A stretch of 34,398 bases of DNA from Bacteroidales bacterium (GCA_029931975.1 JAOZQY010000023.1:1-34398), one strand, 5' to 3'. Numbered from the stretch's first letter, positions 7,341-16,396 are shown. The notes: generated by a model not told the origin, from the sequence alone. Numbers and translations are program-made.

Positions 7341-7920
7341 GAGGGCGAAATTTCATATAGGCGTAAATGGGGACTCCTGATGTTAAGAGTATAGCACCCC
7401 AGAATAGAACTTCATATTCCAGGCCGGTGATGGCCCATAGGGAGTAGAGAAATGCCGGTATGGAAATGAGAGAAGCCGAAAGTAGTCTTTGCTTATTGTA
7501 AGGCTTCTTTTTTCTCAGGTAGAGCGCAATCTCAGAAAGGGAAGAGAAGAGATAGGGTAAAAGACAGCTTAGGGTGGAGAGCATAATAATAAGGGAGAAC
7601 ATTTTTACCAGATAGGAGAAGTGGCAGAATTTTTAAGAGGGTAGTAATAAGCTGTACCAAGCCAACCTTAACCCTTCACGGGAATAGGCATACGGTCCTC
7701 CAGCCCTGGAGATCATTTTGCTCAACCTGGAGAATACCAGGGCAAGAAGTATAGTGCCAAGTACCGTAAAAACCCAACCAAAAACGGAAATTCCCCCGTA
7801 GAGCGCAAGGGCGGCAGGCAAGAGAAAAATACCCGAGCCCGTCATGTTTCCCACAACCAGCGAAGTGCTCAGCCAAAATCCTATTTTCCCCTTCTCTTCG
7901 ATGCTGTTATTATTTGATAT
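7333..7920 (-). pseudogene. APC family amino acid permease, internally deleted
   Basis: The N-terminal part encodes TSLVVGNMTGSGIFLLPAAL, the hallmark first membrane segment of APC-superfamily amino acid permeases and antiporters, plus segment 2 and SRAGGPYAYSREG. It then meets a stop at about 7634-7636. From about 7625 downward, in a different frame, the last two or three membrane segments continue (LVKMFSLIIMLSTLSCLLPYLF and onward, ending MKFRPPK). Roughly 85 N-terminal and 95 C-terminal residues remain of a family usually 430-480 long, so most of the middle is gone. No ATG is present at the expected start. The junction lies near 7620-7640. Missing coding sequence on this scale cannot be a base-calling error. 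Confidence 0.85.
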
Positions 7921-8033
7921 CTGGCTTTTGTTTCTAAATTACTCTTTTTTCACCCTAATGAAAATCGCATTCATTTGGGCCCTGTTTTAAACACATTGGG
8001 GACTTTTGTGTTAATCATACAAAGTTTTTGTAA

Positions 8034-8962
8034 ATGAGTAAGCTAACGATTTCCACTGCGGAGTTGCAACAGCACTTAAGCGATTCGCAAACTACCCTAA
8101 TTGATATTAGGCCAGTTGAGGCTTATAACGGTTGGCGGATCAATAACGAAGCAAGGGGCGGCCATATTAAAGGGGCCAGGAGCTTTCCGCTGAAGTGGAC
8201 CAATTATATTGATTGGATTTAGATTATCCGTTCCAAGGGGATTATGCCTGATCAATCATTAATCATATATGGGTATCACAAAGAGGAGGCAGAACAAGTT
8301 GCTAATAGCTTTTACCGTTCGGGTTACGAAGAAGGGCATATTCTCAGAGCGGTGGACCTGGATACCAACACCCTGGAGTCGCCCGAGACCTGGAACCGCA
8401 GGACTCCTGAAGAATTGAAGGAGTCTCTGGAGAAACGGGGAATCACAGAGGACACTACAGTTATTCTCTATGGCAGATTTTCTTTTCCCGATAACAACGA
8501 TCCTTTCCCGGTCGCCCCGAATTGGCTGTGGATGTGCCAGAGGCAAAAGAGATCATTGCTTCTGAGCAGGCCGAGCTGGTGAGTGTAAGAAGCTGGCCGG
8601 AGTATATTGGGGAAGTGAGCGGCTATAATTATATAAAAAAGAAGGGAAGAATTCCGGGTTCCGTCTTTGGGAACTGTGGTACGGATGTCTACCATATGGA
8701 AAACTATCGCAACCTGGACCATACCACCCGGGAGTATCATGAGATCGAAGAGATCTGGAAAGAGGTAGGTGTGGTGCCTGAAAAGCACAATGCTTTCTAC
8801 TGTGGAACGGGATGGCGAGGCAGCGAGGCCTGGCTGAATGCCTGGTTGATGGGCTGGCCACGGGTGTCCGTTTTTGATGGTGGGTGGTTTGAGTGGAGTA
8901 AGGACTCCGAGAATTCCACAGAGACTGGTATGCCAGAGCGGAATTATAAGGTGATAGCATGA
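8034..8962 (+). pseudogene. YnjE-like multidomain thiosulfate sulfurtransferase, disrupted
   Basis: An N-terminal rhodanese domain (TLIDIRPVEAYNGW ... GGHIKGARSFPL) is interrupted by an in-frame TAG at 8220-8222, after which the same frame continues into IIRSKGI. At about 8510-8520 the frame changes from DNNDPFPVAP to RPELAVDVPEAKE, and the rest of the second domain, about 80 residues, is missing. The final domain is complete, with the active-site loop CGTGWR (Cys in FYCGTGWRGSEAW) seen in YnjE-type enzymes, which move sulfane sulfur from thiosulfate to an acceptor. The final TGA overlaps the ATG of the EgtD-like remnant (ATGA), so the two were once translationally coupled. Confidence 0.8.
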
Positions 8963-9690
8963 ATTTTGTAAACGAAGACATCATTACCCTGAACAGGATT
9001 TCGATCACCAACATGCTTCAGGAGATCGGACCAGAAATCCATACGTTACCTGCCCCTGGATATTAGTCAGCCGGCCATCAGAAGTTCGGCTGAAAGCCTG
9101 GTATCCACCTTCCCTAATCTGTTATTGAGGGATATGCCTTGGATTTTTTTTCACAATTTGAACTCATTAAGCGGGAGCATCCTGCAATGATCTGCTTTTT
9201 TGGAAGTACCATCGGAAATTTTGAATGGGCCGATTCTTTAGAGCTTCTTCAGAATATCAGTCTTCAGATGAAAAAGGGGGATGTGTTATTGTTGGGGATG
9301 GACCTGATTAAACCTGAAGCTGTGCTTCATGGTGCCTATAATGATGCTCAGGGGATTACCGCTGCATTCAATAAGAATATCCTGAATAGCGTTAATGATC
9401 TGATCCAATCAGATTTTCAAACATTTGATTTCGATCATCTGGCTTTCATTAACAAAGAAAAATCCCGGATTGAGATTCATTTGATGGCCAATAGGGAAGT
9501 AAGCGTTCGTTCACCACATTTCATTGAAGATCTTCAGTTGAAGGAAGGCGATGCCATTCACACCGAAAATTCACATAAATACGGCACCAGGCATTTCCAG
9601 GAGATTGTTGATGTAACCGGACTAAAACTAAATCAGACCCATACAGATGAACATGGGTGGTTCTCCCTTACTGAATTTCAAAAAGACTAG
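8959..9690 (+). pseudogene. EgtD-like SAM-dependent methyltransferase (Methyltransf_33), disrupted
   Basis: The frame opens with MNFVNEDIIT and soon passes into MLQEIGPEI, then changes frame to YLPLDISQPAIRSSAE and again near 9125-9135 to ALDFFSQFELIKREH. From there 9139-9690 is clean: CFFGSTIGNFE, LLLGMDLIKP and HLMANREVSVR match the C-terminal two thirds of EgtD-family histidine N-alpha-methyltransferases, which use S-adenosylmethionine. About 100 residues holding the N-terminal domain and SAM motif I are missing. No EgtB partner is nearby, so even an ancestral role in ergothioneine synthesis is uncertain. The ATG overlaps the stop of the upstream sulfurtransferase remnant. Confidence 0.75.
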
Positions 9691-9743
9691 TCTTGCTTTC
9701 ATAATATTTAGGTGAGTGAATACTTACAAAGGAGATTGATTAA

Positions 9744-10268
9744 TTATACTTTATATTTTTTCAGAAGAAAATCCCTGAATATCTTGGCTTCCTCCATGTT
9801 CCCCTTCAGGACCTCTATGGAGATATTGTCCATGATATGGTACAATAGTTTTGCTTCATTGTCAGGATCTTTGTATTTTAGATTCCGGAAGGCAACTGTT
9901 AGTTTATAGATCAAAGGTTTTAATTTTTCCGGCTTGTTATATTCCGAATTCCATTTGAGAATTGATTGAAGCTTCCAGTAATCACTGTCTTTTCCGTCTC
10001 CTATTTTAAATGGCATCTTTATTGTTCGGCGTATCACCTTTTTCGAATTAGTCTCAAAAAGAATGGGTCCAAAGAGTTTTCCCAGGCGCCCGTCAGCCTC
10101 TTTTAGCAATGCATTCAACAAGCCCTTTTTATTTTCAAAATGTCTGAAAATTAGCCCTTCAGATACACCTGCTTTTTTTGCAATTTGGCTGGTGGCGGTT
10201 GCCGCATAGCCTTGGTTGGAAAATAGCTCTAATGCCGCGTTTAATATATTTGATTGTTTCTCAGTCAT
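9744..10268 (-). CDS. TetR/AcrR family transcriptional regulator
   Basis: The 174-residue protein starts with a TetR DNA-binding domain: ILNAALELFSNQGYAATATSQIAKKAGVSEGLIFRHFENKKGLL (residues 8-51), complete with recognition helix and the conserved FxxK turn. The remaining helical part would bind a small ligand. No target gene sits next to it; the neighbours are a decayed methyltransferase gene and a degenerate patch. A 16-bp near-palindrome 3 bp before the ATG suggests autorepression. It appears intact, unlike its left neighbours. Confidence 0.88.
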   Translation of the reverse strand: MTEKQSNILNAALELFSNQGYAATATSQIAKKAGVSEGLIFRHFENKKGLLNALLKEADGRLGKLFGPILFETNSKKVIRRTIKMPFKIGDGKDSDYWKLQSILKWNSEYNKPEKLKPLIYKLTVAFRNLKYKDPDNEAKLLYHIMDNISIEVLKGNMEEAKIFRDFLLKKYKV

Positions 10269-10271
10269 AAA

Positions 10272-10287
10272 AAGTGATTAACCACTT
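10272..10287 (-). promoter_or_regulatory. Likely TetR operator
   Basis: AAGTGATTAACCACTT is a 16-bp sequence symmetrical at 14 of 16 positions, placed 3 bp upstream of the TetR start codon. A repressor bound here would block transcription start or ribosome access. Assignment rests on symmetry and position only. Confidence 0.45.
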
Positions 10288-10453
10288 ATAAATATACAAA
10301 ATTTTGAATTAGTATATCAACTTTAGTTGCTGAGTGTCTTCAAATTGCTTTGCCCTGAGGCCGGGTGGCTGCTGAAAGAACGTCCCTGCCTTGATTGGAA
10401 TGCTGCCTGTATGATTGAGGTTCATGATTCCCTGGTGGTACTTGGAATATTAA

Positions 10454-10663
10454 TTTTCCAACAGTGAAGATGAGTTTGCCTCCAGGGAGATCAATGTGCT
10501 TATCTCCAGGCTACATAGCATCAAGATAGTCCCCCCGATCAATTTACGGGGGCACCAGTCCTGGGCGGAGGGGATCGGGAACCTCTTAAAAGTGTATCGT
10601 GAGTTTGATGAGACTCCATTGGTAAAGATGCCTGAAAAATATATGTGGCCCAATGAGGACTGA
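10454..10663 (+). pseudogene. Unrecognised coding remnant in a degenerate stretch
   Basis: The 419-bp gap 10269-10687 holds no intact gene. On the plus strand, 69 codons ending at the TGA at 10661-10663 read REINVLISRLHSIKIVPP and then WAEGIGNLLKVYREF and MPEKYMWPNED, protein-like in composition. Just upstream another frame reads CLDWNAACMIEVHDS before stopping at the TGA at 10464-10466. No start codon is present. This looks like the end of a decayed gene of a family I do not recognise. Confidence 0.35.
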
Positions 10664-10687
10664 CTCTATTGCAAGAGCTATTGTCCA

Positions 10688-11317
10688 TTACCTCCTCATG
10701 CAGCGTATCTCCCGGTAATACATGATCTCTTCACTGGGGATTCCATGATGGAAAGCATGCAAGTGGTTCAGGAATAGTTTTTCTCTTGTTGGCACCTGGT
10801 CCCGTTTGACATAGGTCCTGTTCAATACCTGTTCTGATCGTTGATATTCTCCTACTGATGTCAGATATAGAGATAGAAACACATAGGCATGGAAATAGTA
10901 TCCAAAGGCTTCATGAGAATTTGTCGCCACTAATGAACTGGCACCGGGAGGCTGGATATTTTCCGAGTACTTCTTGATCTCAAGGTAGTTTTTGATCATC
11001 CCTCCTAGGGGGTCAGATAGTTTACTTCGCTTATTATTCATGTCGTACAGTTCAAAAGAGAGTTCTCTGTCAAAATCCTCGTTCAAAAAATCGAGGGGCT
11101 TGTGTGATATCCACTCGGAATAATCCTGAGCAAACCAACTCAGGGGTGGATGCATAAGGTTGGCCAGATTAGATTTTTCATCCAGGCGTGATTTTACCTT
11201 AGGATTTTGAGGGTTGAAACAATTCATATACTGACATTTAATCAATTTATGGAATTTATTACTTAATGTTCCGTTATTGTTCTTCTTGCTTTTTCCGTGA
11301 ATAATTGCATTCTTCAA
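10688..11317 (-). CDS. Hypothetical protein, possibly helical-repeat
   Basis: The 209 residues lack a signal peptide or membrane segment. The last third (YYFHAYVFLSLYLTSVGEYQ, then RTYVKRDQVPTREKLFLNH) has the alternating aromatic/small pattern of TPR-like helix pairs, though no clear repeat unit stands out. The N-terminus is Lys/Asn-rich and may be a poor start call; the later Met at residue 31 is an alternative. Neighbouring sequence on the right (10454-10663) is degenerate, so this could itself be a truncated remnant. No function can be assigned. Confidence 0.45.
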   Translation of the reverse strand: MKNAIIHGKSKKNNNGTLSNKFHKLIKCQYMNCFNPQNPKVKSRLDEKSNLANLMHPPLSWFAQDYSEWISHKPLDFLNEDFDRELSFELYDMNNKRSKLSDPLGGMIKNYLEIKKYSENIQPPGASSLVATNSHEAFGYYFHAYVFLSLYLTSVGEYQRSEQVLNRTYVKRDQVPTREKLFLNHLHAFHHGIPSEEIMYYREIRCMRR

Positions 11318-11341
11318 AGAAGTTTAGATACTTTGTAAATC

Positions 11342-12103
11342 ATGAAAAAAGATAACAGTATCACAGGCCAAAAGGGCAAAAAAATCGTTGATGCCCTGCG
11401 AGCACTGTTCGGCTTGAATAAGTCAAGCAACAAACAGGAAAACTCGCATACCGACGAGGGGATAGAGAAACCCGTGGAGATGCTCAGGAGCTTATCCTGG
11501 TTATCGAACCTGGATGAGATGGTTTTTCAGCAGGTGGTGGATGGATTTGAGTATCGCCAGTTTCCGGTGGGGGCAGGCTTATTGAAAGAAAAGGATCCGG
11601 AAAATGGTATGTTTGTAATTGTTGAGGGAAATGTAAAAATTGAGATCCGGGGAATCCTCATGAGTGAGGTCGGGGCGGGAAGTCTGATTGGAGAAATGGC
11701 GGTGTTGACCGGCTATCCCAGAAGCGCTTCTGTGGTCGCTGTGTCGCCGGTTAAAGTCGTATGGATTGAGAGCCCCACCTTAAAAGCAATTATGAAAAAA
11801 TCTGTTGAATTGGAAAACGGACTCTGGGAATATGCCAGCATGCGCTTTGCCATGAATCTTCTTGGCAGAAGAGAGCCCTATAGCCAGTGGGAGCAAAATA
11901 TATTTATTCAGTGGCTGGCAGCCGGTGAAATCAAACTGCCCAATGAGAATGGATGGATCGATCTGGAGGATAAGGTTGGAGTCCTGGTCACCGGCACAGC
12001 TGCGCTGCATGATGGAAGTACCATCATTAAATCGCCTGCTTCATTGACCGGTTCGGACTACACCTTCAGTAAGGATGCAAGGGTATTCCTCAGAAAAAAA
12101 TAG
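11342..12103 (+). CDS. Cyclic nucleotide-binding domain protein
   Basis: Residues about 46-150 form a cyclic nucleotide-binding domain: strands ending VEGNVKIEI, then the phosphate-binding cassette GEMAVLTGYPRSASV (117-131) with the conserved Glu118 and Arg127. The last 100 residues show no helix-turn-helix, so it is not a typical CRP/FNR regulator and may instead sense a nucleotide for its operon partners. It is first in a plus-strand operon: the next gene begins 2 bp after its TAG. A near-consensus promoter, TTG (11305) N20 ATACTTTG (11328-11335), lies directly before the ATG, implying a very short leader. Confidence 0.85.
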   Translation: MKKDNSITGQKGKKIVDALRALFGLNKSSNKQENSHTDEGIEKPVEMLRSLSWLSNLDEMVFQQVVDGFEYRQFPVGAGLLKEKDPENGMFVIVEGNVKIEIRGILMSEVGAGSLIGEMAVLTGYPRSASVVAVSPVKVVWIESPTLKAIMKKSVELENGLWEYASMRFAMNLLGRREPYSQWEQNIFIQWLAAGEIKLPNENGWIDLEDKVGVLVTGTAALHDGSTIIKSPASLTGSDYTFSKDARVFLRKK

Positions 12104-12105
12104 CT

Positions 12106-12945
12106 ATGTGGAAAACCATTCTTGCACTTCTTGTGACCATTATTGTCATTCCCTTCCTGGCTTTTACAATGGATACACCGCTCACCGCTTTTCAGAAAGA
12201 GGTGCTTATCGATCTGCTTGCAGTTTACCTGGCAACAGCTCTGCTCTGTTTTGTGGTAAGTACCATCTCGGGAAACCATAGTCAGGTCGATAAATTATGG
12301 AGCCTGATCCCCATTGTTTATGTATGGATGGTGGCTGTTCATTCAGGGTTTGAACCTCGCCTGGTGCTGATGGCTTTGTTGGTTACAGCCTGGGGTTTAA
12401 GACTGAGCTATAATTTTTCAAGGCGGGGGGGCTACTCCTGGAAGTTCTGGACAGGTGAAGAGGATTACCGCTGGGCGGTACTCAGAGCAAAACCGGAGCT
12501 AAGAGCCCAATGGAGATGGACGCTTTTTAATTTGCTCTTTATCTCCCTGTACCAGATGGGTCTGATCCTGCTGATTACCCTGCCGGCACTACGCAGTCTG
12601 GAGGGGGCGCCCCTGGGGTGGACAGATTATCTTATAGCAGCACTTCTGCTGCTTTTTATTGTGATTGAAACCATGGCCGATCAGCAGCAGTGGAACTATC
12701 ATAAAGAGAAGCGAAAAGCGCTGGCCACTGGAGGTGAGATTCAGAACCAATACAAAAAGGGATTTGTGCATTCCGGTTTATGGGGATTGATGCGCCATCC
12801 CAATTATGCAGCCGAACAGGCCATCTGGATTGTTTTCTACTTCTTCAGCGAATCCATATCTGCTGAAAAATACACTGACTATGCCGAATACCAGAAACGG
12901 GTGCCCCGGTTTTTACCTTTCGGCAAAGGGAAGAAGCTTAATTAA
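12106..12945 (+). CDS. DUF1295 (steroid 5-alpha-reductase-like) membrane protein
   Basis: The 279-residue protein has about six or seven hydrophobic segments. It carries the signatures of the DUF1295/isoprenylcysteine methyltransferase-like fold: WGLRLSYNFSRRGGY (96-110), ETMADQQQWNYHKEK (188-202) and, near the C-terminus, LMRHPNYAAEQAIW (228-241), whose Arg-His-Pro-Asn-Tyr core is expected to bind NADPH or a similar cofactor. Members are membrane reductases of lipid-like substrates, mostly uncharacterised. It starts 2 bp after the cyclic-nucleotide-binding gene and 12 bp before the next, so the three are probably co-transcribed. Confidence 0.85.
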   Translation: MWKTILALLVTIIVIPFLAFTMDTPLTAFQKEVLIDLLAVYLATALLCFVVSTISGNHSQVDKLWSLIPIVYVWMVAVHSGFEPRLVLMALLVTAWGLRLSYNFSRRGGYSWKFWTGEEDYRWAVLRAKPELRAQWRWTLFNLLFISLYQMGLILLITLPALRSLEGAPLGWTDYLIAALLLLFIVIETMADQQQWNYHKEKRKALATGGEIQNQYKKGFVHSGLWGLMRHPNYAAEQAIWIVFYFFSESISAEKYTDYAEYQKRVPRFLPFGKGKKLN

Positions 12946-12957
12946 AGGAATAGGCAA

Positions 12958-13689
12958 ATGCAGAAGTACTATACGGAAAACCAAATTTATGTAGCCACCT
13001 TTCTCGGGGGACCGGTGCCGGCAGGGATCTTGATATATCAGAATCTTAAAAAGCTTGGAGAGACCAGGCAGGCAACAGCTGCATTGCTGATCACCGGGCT
13101 GTTCACCTTCCTGCTGTTTTACGGAATTTTGCAGATTCCAGCACATGTGATGGAGCGGATTCCAAGCCTCGCTTTTACCACCTTCTATACCGTTATTGTG
13201 TTTTTTGTATACCGGCGCTTTCTGGCCGATCGTGTCAACAGTGAAATTACGGAGCCTGGAAACCGCGCCTCCAATTGGAGTGTGGCTGGATATACTTTCC
13301 TGGGACTGATCATAAACATAGTGATCATATTTGCCATCGGCTCAGCTCAGCCTGCCTATTCGGGGAAGAAAATAACTTTTGGATCACTGAAACATGAGCT
13401 TTATTATGACGAAGAACTGATTGATCGCTCTACCGTGGAGGATGTGGCCGGGGTGCTTACCCAGACTCAGTTTTTCAATGAGGAATACCAGAAGGCAGCG
13501 AAACTGGAAATAAAGAATGAGCTCTTGGTGCTGGTTATGAATATCCAACGGAAAAACTGGTCCGACAGCGATCTGTTTATGAAACTTACAAACCTGAAAA
13601 TGGAGCTTCAAACCTCTTTACGGCGGGAGGTGTCTATTGAGCTGATCCACTATGGGCTTAACGGGGAAGAGGATCGAAAGAAAATCTGA
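12958..13689 (+). CDS. Hypothetical integral membrane protein
   Basis: The 243-residue protein has three or four hydrophobic segments in the first 130 residues (around LLITGLFTFLLFYGIL, LAFTTFYTVIVFFVY and YTFLGLIINIVIIFAI). A soluble C-terminal part of about 110 residues is rich in charged helices, including FGSLKHELYYDEELIDRSTVEDV. No family is recognised. It is third in the operon with the cyclic-nucleotide-binding and DUF1295 proteins, 12 bp after the latter. The 128 bp after it hold nothing I can identify. Confidence 0.7.
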   Translation: MQKYYTENQIYVATFLGGPVPAGILIYQNLKKLGETRQATAALLITGLFTFLLFYGILQIPAHVMERIPSLAFTTFYTVIVFFVYRRFLADRVNSEITEPGNRASNWSVAGYTFLGLIINIVIIFAIGSAQPAYSGKKITFGSLKHELYYDEELIDRSTVEDVAGVLTQTQFFNEEYQKAAKLEIKNELLVLVMNIQRKNWSDSDLFMKLTNLKMELQTSLRREVSIELIHYGLNGEEDRKKI

Positions 13690-13817
13690 TCTTTCTCTTA
13701 CATCACCTCCAGGTCGATCAATTCACAAGAGGGACTTAGGGTTTCCCAGAATTTATTGTCGGAGAGAAAGCTTGTTGAAGCATCTGTCATGTTGTTGGGG
13801 AGTAGGAAGTTACTGAA

Positions 13818-15165
13818 TCAGGCCGGAAAGCGGATAATAACATTTGTTCCTTTTCGGGGAGAAGAGTCCATTCGAATCTGACCATCGTGCAGCCGGATGA
13901 TTTGCCGGCAGAGGCTCAAGCCGATTCCGGAACCCTCCTCCCGGGTGGTAAAGAAAGGAACAAATACCTGCTCCAGCTTATCCTTCGGAATGCCCTCACC
14001 ATTGTCTCCAACAGCAAGGCATATATGATTGTTGGAATCCTTGTAGCAGGAGAGTTCGATCTCCGGATCCTCATGACTGCCCATAGCATCCAGCGCATTT
14101 TTTATCAGGTTAATCAGCACCTGTTCCAGCATCTGACGATCCCCCTCCAGTTCAATATTGCATTGCGGGGTCCGCTTCAGGCTGATACCTTTTGCTCTAA
14201 GCTCTTCCTTAAAAAGCTGCTCCATTTTTTCAAAAAGATCCCCGGCTTGAAAAGACTCTATTTTCATGGGGGGCAGAGCAGTAAGCTTTTTATACCTTTC
14301 AATGAACTGCACCAGTCCGATGGATCTCTCTTCAATGATGGAGGCGCTTTGAATGGCATCTTCAAGGGTCTCTTCAGTAAGCTCTGATGCCAGTTTTGCC
14401 TTTGCCCCGTCGGACAGCTTTCTGCGGATAGCCATGGCGAGGGTGATAATGGGAGTCATGGAATTCATGATTAATCACCCTTATCAGCTTCTTCCAGGAG
14501 AGGATCTCCTGCTCCTCCATCTGCATACTGATGTCGTTCAGGGCGATGATATGAACCCGCTCTTTTTTAAGATTAATCTGTGAGTGGTGAATGGTGAGTT
14601 GGATCGATTTCCCTCCATGTTGAAGGGTCTCTGTGCTTTCTGTGCCAGGATGCATAAGCAACATCCTGCTGCCCAGTCCGGACTGCTGCCTGTCCAGCTC
14701 CTCCAGTTGCTCCAAAGGTTTTACACCCAGGCATTGACCCGCTGCCCGGTTCATAGTGAGGATTTTCCCGGAGTCGTCAAAGCAGATAATGCCGGTGGAG
14801 ACATTGTGAAGAATGGTTTTCAGGTAGTGGGCCTGAACCTCCAGGTCGATCCGGGTCTCTTTTAATTCGCCGATCAGGTGCTCCATGCTTTCATTGAGTC
14901 CTTTGAAATGATTCTTTACATATCGTACAGAATAGTGAAGAGAGAGATCCTGCTCGTGCATGTAAGAGAGAAAATGACCAAGAATCCGGTTCGTTCGGTT
15001 TACATAATTGATCAATCGAATGGTAAGCAAAAGGGAAAGGAGGGCAATTCCTGTCGCAGTAGAGGGTTGCATCCTCACCTGCAGGAAATAGAAAAAGAGA
15101 AAGGCGCAAGCAAAGATCAGCAAGCAATTTATTACAATGGATATGTAGAAACGGTTAGATCTCAT
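13818..15165 (-). pseudogene. NtrY-like sensor histidine kinase, frameshifted at the H-box
   Basis: The first part (15165 to about 14465) has two membrane segments, a PAS-like region (HNVSTGIICFDDSGKILTMNR) and runs into SWKKLIRVINHE. There the frame shifts by one, and the second part continues MNSMTPIITLAMAIRRKLS, with the N box NLIKNALDAMG, G1 DNGEGIP, F FVPFFTT and G2 GSGIGLSL of the ATPase domain. Relatives read HEIMNSxTPI across this junction, so about 8 nt appear lost, plausibly between two copies of ATGAA. The phosphoacceptor His stays in the first frame, cut off from the ATPase. The start codon overlaps the end of the NtrC-like gene by 11 bp, so the two form an operon. Confidence 0.85.
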
Positions 15166-16360
15166 ATTTCTTCAGTTTGGCATAGAGGGTGGTACGTGAG
15201 ATATCGAGCATCTGTGCCGCCCTGGAATGGTTTCCCCTGCATTTATTCAGCACCCTGATAATGGTCAACTTTTCCACATCATCCAGTTTGTAGGATGATT
15301 CACCTGTGGGTTCATGGCGATCAAACAGACGTAGATCATCGGGTCCCAGACGAGAGCTTTCGCCCATAATGACAGCACGCTCCATAGTGTGTTTCAGCTC
15401 CCTCACGTTGCCAGGCCAGGCATACTCCCTTAGTTTCCGGATGGCGCTGCTGTTCAGCTTCAGATTGGGTTTGTTGTATTTACGGCTGTACTGTTCCAGG
15501 AAAATCTCTCCCAGCATCACCACATCTTCTCCCCGTTCCCTGAGCGGCGGAACTTCAATGGCCACGGTATTGAGGCGGTAGAATAGGTCCTCCCGAAAGG
15601 AGCCCTCTGCCACCATCTTTTGCAAAGGTTGGTTGGTGGCGGTGATCAAGCGGATATCAATGCGAGCGGGCGTTTGATCGCCCACCCGGATCAATTCCCG
15701 GTTCTGAATCACCTGGAGCAGTTTGGCTTGGATTGGAAGCGGGATGTTTCCGATCTCATCTAAAAAAAGGGTTCCCTCATGCGCATTCTCAAAGCGACCC
15801 ACACGATCGTCCCTGGCATCGGTAAAGGCCCCTTTTACATGTCCGAACATCTCACTTTCAAAAAGCGACTCACTTAAGGAGGCCACATCGACGCCCACAA
15901 ATATTTGGTCGGCCCGGTTCGAATGCCTATGAATCTCCCGGGCAATCACCTCCGAAGTGCCATGGAACATTTGGTATTCCCGATCCAGATCCTCTGAAAG
16001 TTGCTGTTGCCGGTTTTTCAGTTTTTTCACCTCCTGTCCCGATCGCCGCAGGCGCCAGGCATTTTTCAGGGTGATGATCAGCTTCTCCGCATCCCAGGGT
16101 TTGGCAATAAAATCAGTGGCTCCCTCCCGGATCGCTTTAACCGCCAGTTCAATATCCCCCATGGCAAAATTCATATCCAGCATCACAATATCATAGGTGT
16201 TTCGCCAGAGCATCTCCGGGATTCGGGATGGTTTGGGAAGCAGGTCGATGGTTTCAAACTCATCCTTCAGCAGGATCCGGAGCGACTCCAGGATCTGGCG
16301 ATTGTCATCGATAATAAGTATGCGTGCAGGGATCATTCCCGGAATTTTCCTGGCATCCAT
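15155..16360 (-). CDS. NtrC-like sigma-54 activator lacking the P-loop and part of the receiver
   Basis: The order is receiver, AAA+ and Fis-type HTH. The receiver has the acidic pair D18/D19 and phosphoacceptor D62 (LDMNF), but the conserved Lys (K87 in AKPWD) follows after only 25 residues instead of about 50, so the switch Thr/Ser segment is missing. The AAA+ part has GAFTDA (167-172), Walker B GTLFLDEIGN and the arginine-finger region FREDLFYRLN. The Walker A loop (usually GExGTGKE) is absent: HGTSE (133-137) passes straight into VIAREIH, a loss of about 30 residues. The C-terminal HTH (NHSRAAQMLDISRTTLYAKL) is intact. Both deletions keep frame. It should bind DNA but not hydrolyse ATP to open sigma-54 promoters. 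ATG at 16333 is an alternative start. Confidence 0.85.
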   Translation of the reverse strand: MDARKIPGMIPARILIIDDNRQILESLRILLKDEFETIDLLPKPSRIPEMLWRNTYDIVMLDMNFAMGDIELAVKAIREGATDFIAKPWDAEKLIITLKNAWRLRRSGQEVKKLKNRQQQLSEDLDREYQMFHGTSEVIAREIHRHSNRADQIFVGVDVASLSESLFESEMFGHVKGAFTDARDDRVGRFENAHEGTLFLDEIGNIPLPIQAKLLQVIQNRELIRVGDQTPARIDIRLITATNQPLQKMVAEGSFREDLFYRLNTVAIEVPPLRERGEDVVMLGEIFLEQYSRKYNKPNLKLNSSAIRKLREYAWPGNVRELKHTMERAVIMGESSRLGPDDLRLFDRHEPTGESSYKLDDVEKLTIIRVLNKCRGNHSRAAQMLDISRTTLYAKLKKYEI

Positions 16361-16396
16361 TTGGCATTAAGGGACAGGAGATAAAAGCTTAGCCTT

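Noticed and set aside
16361-16396. Sigma-54 promoter between the NtrC-like gene and the permease
   Set aside because: TTGGCA at 16361 looks like a -24 box, but no GC lies at the required -12 distance.
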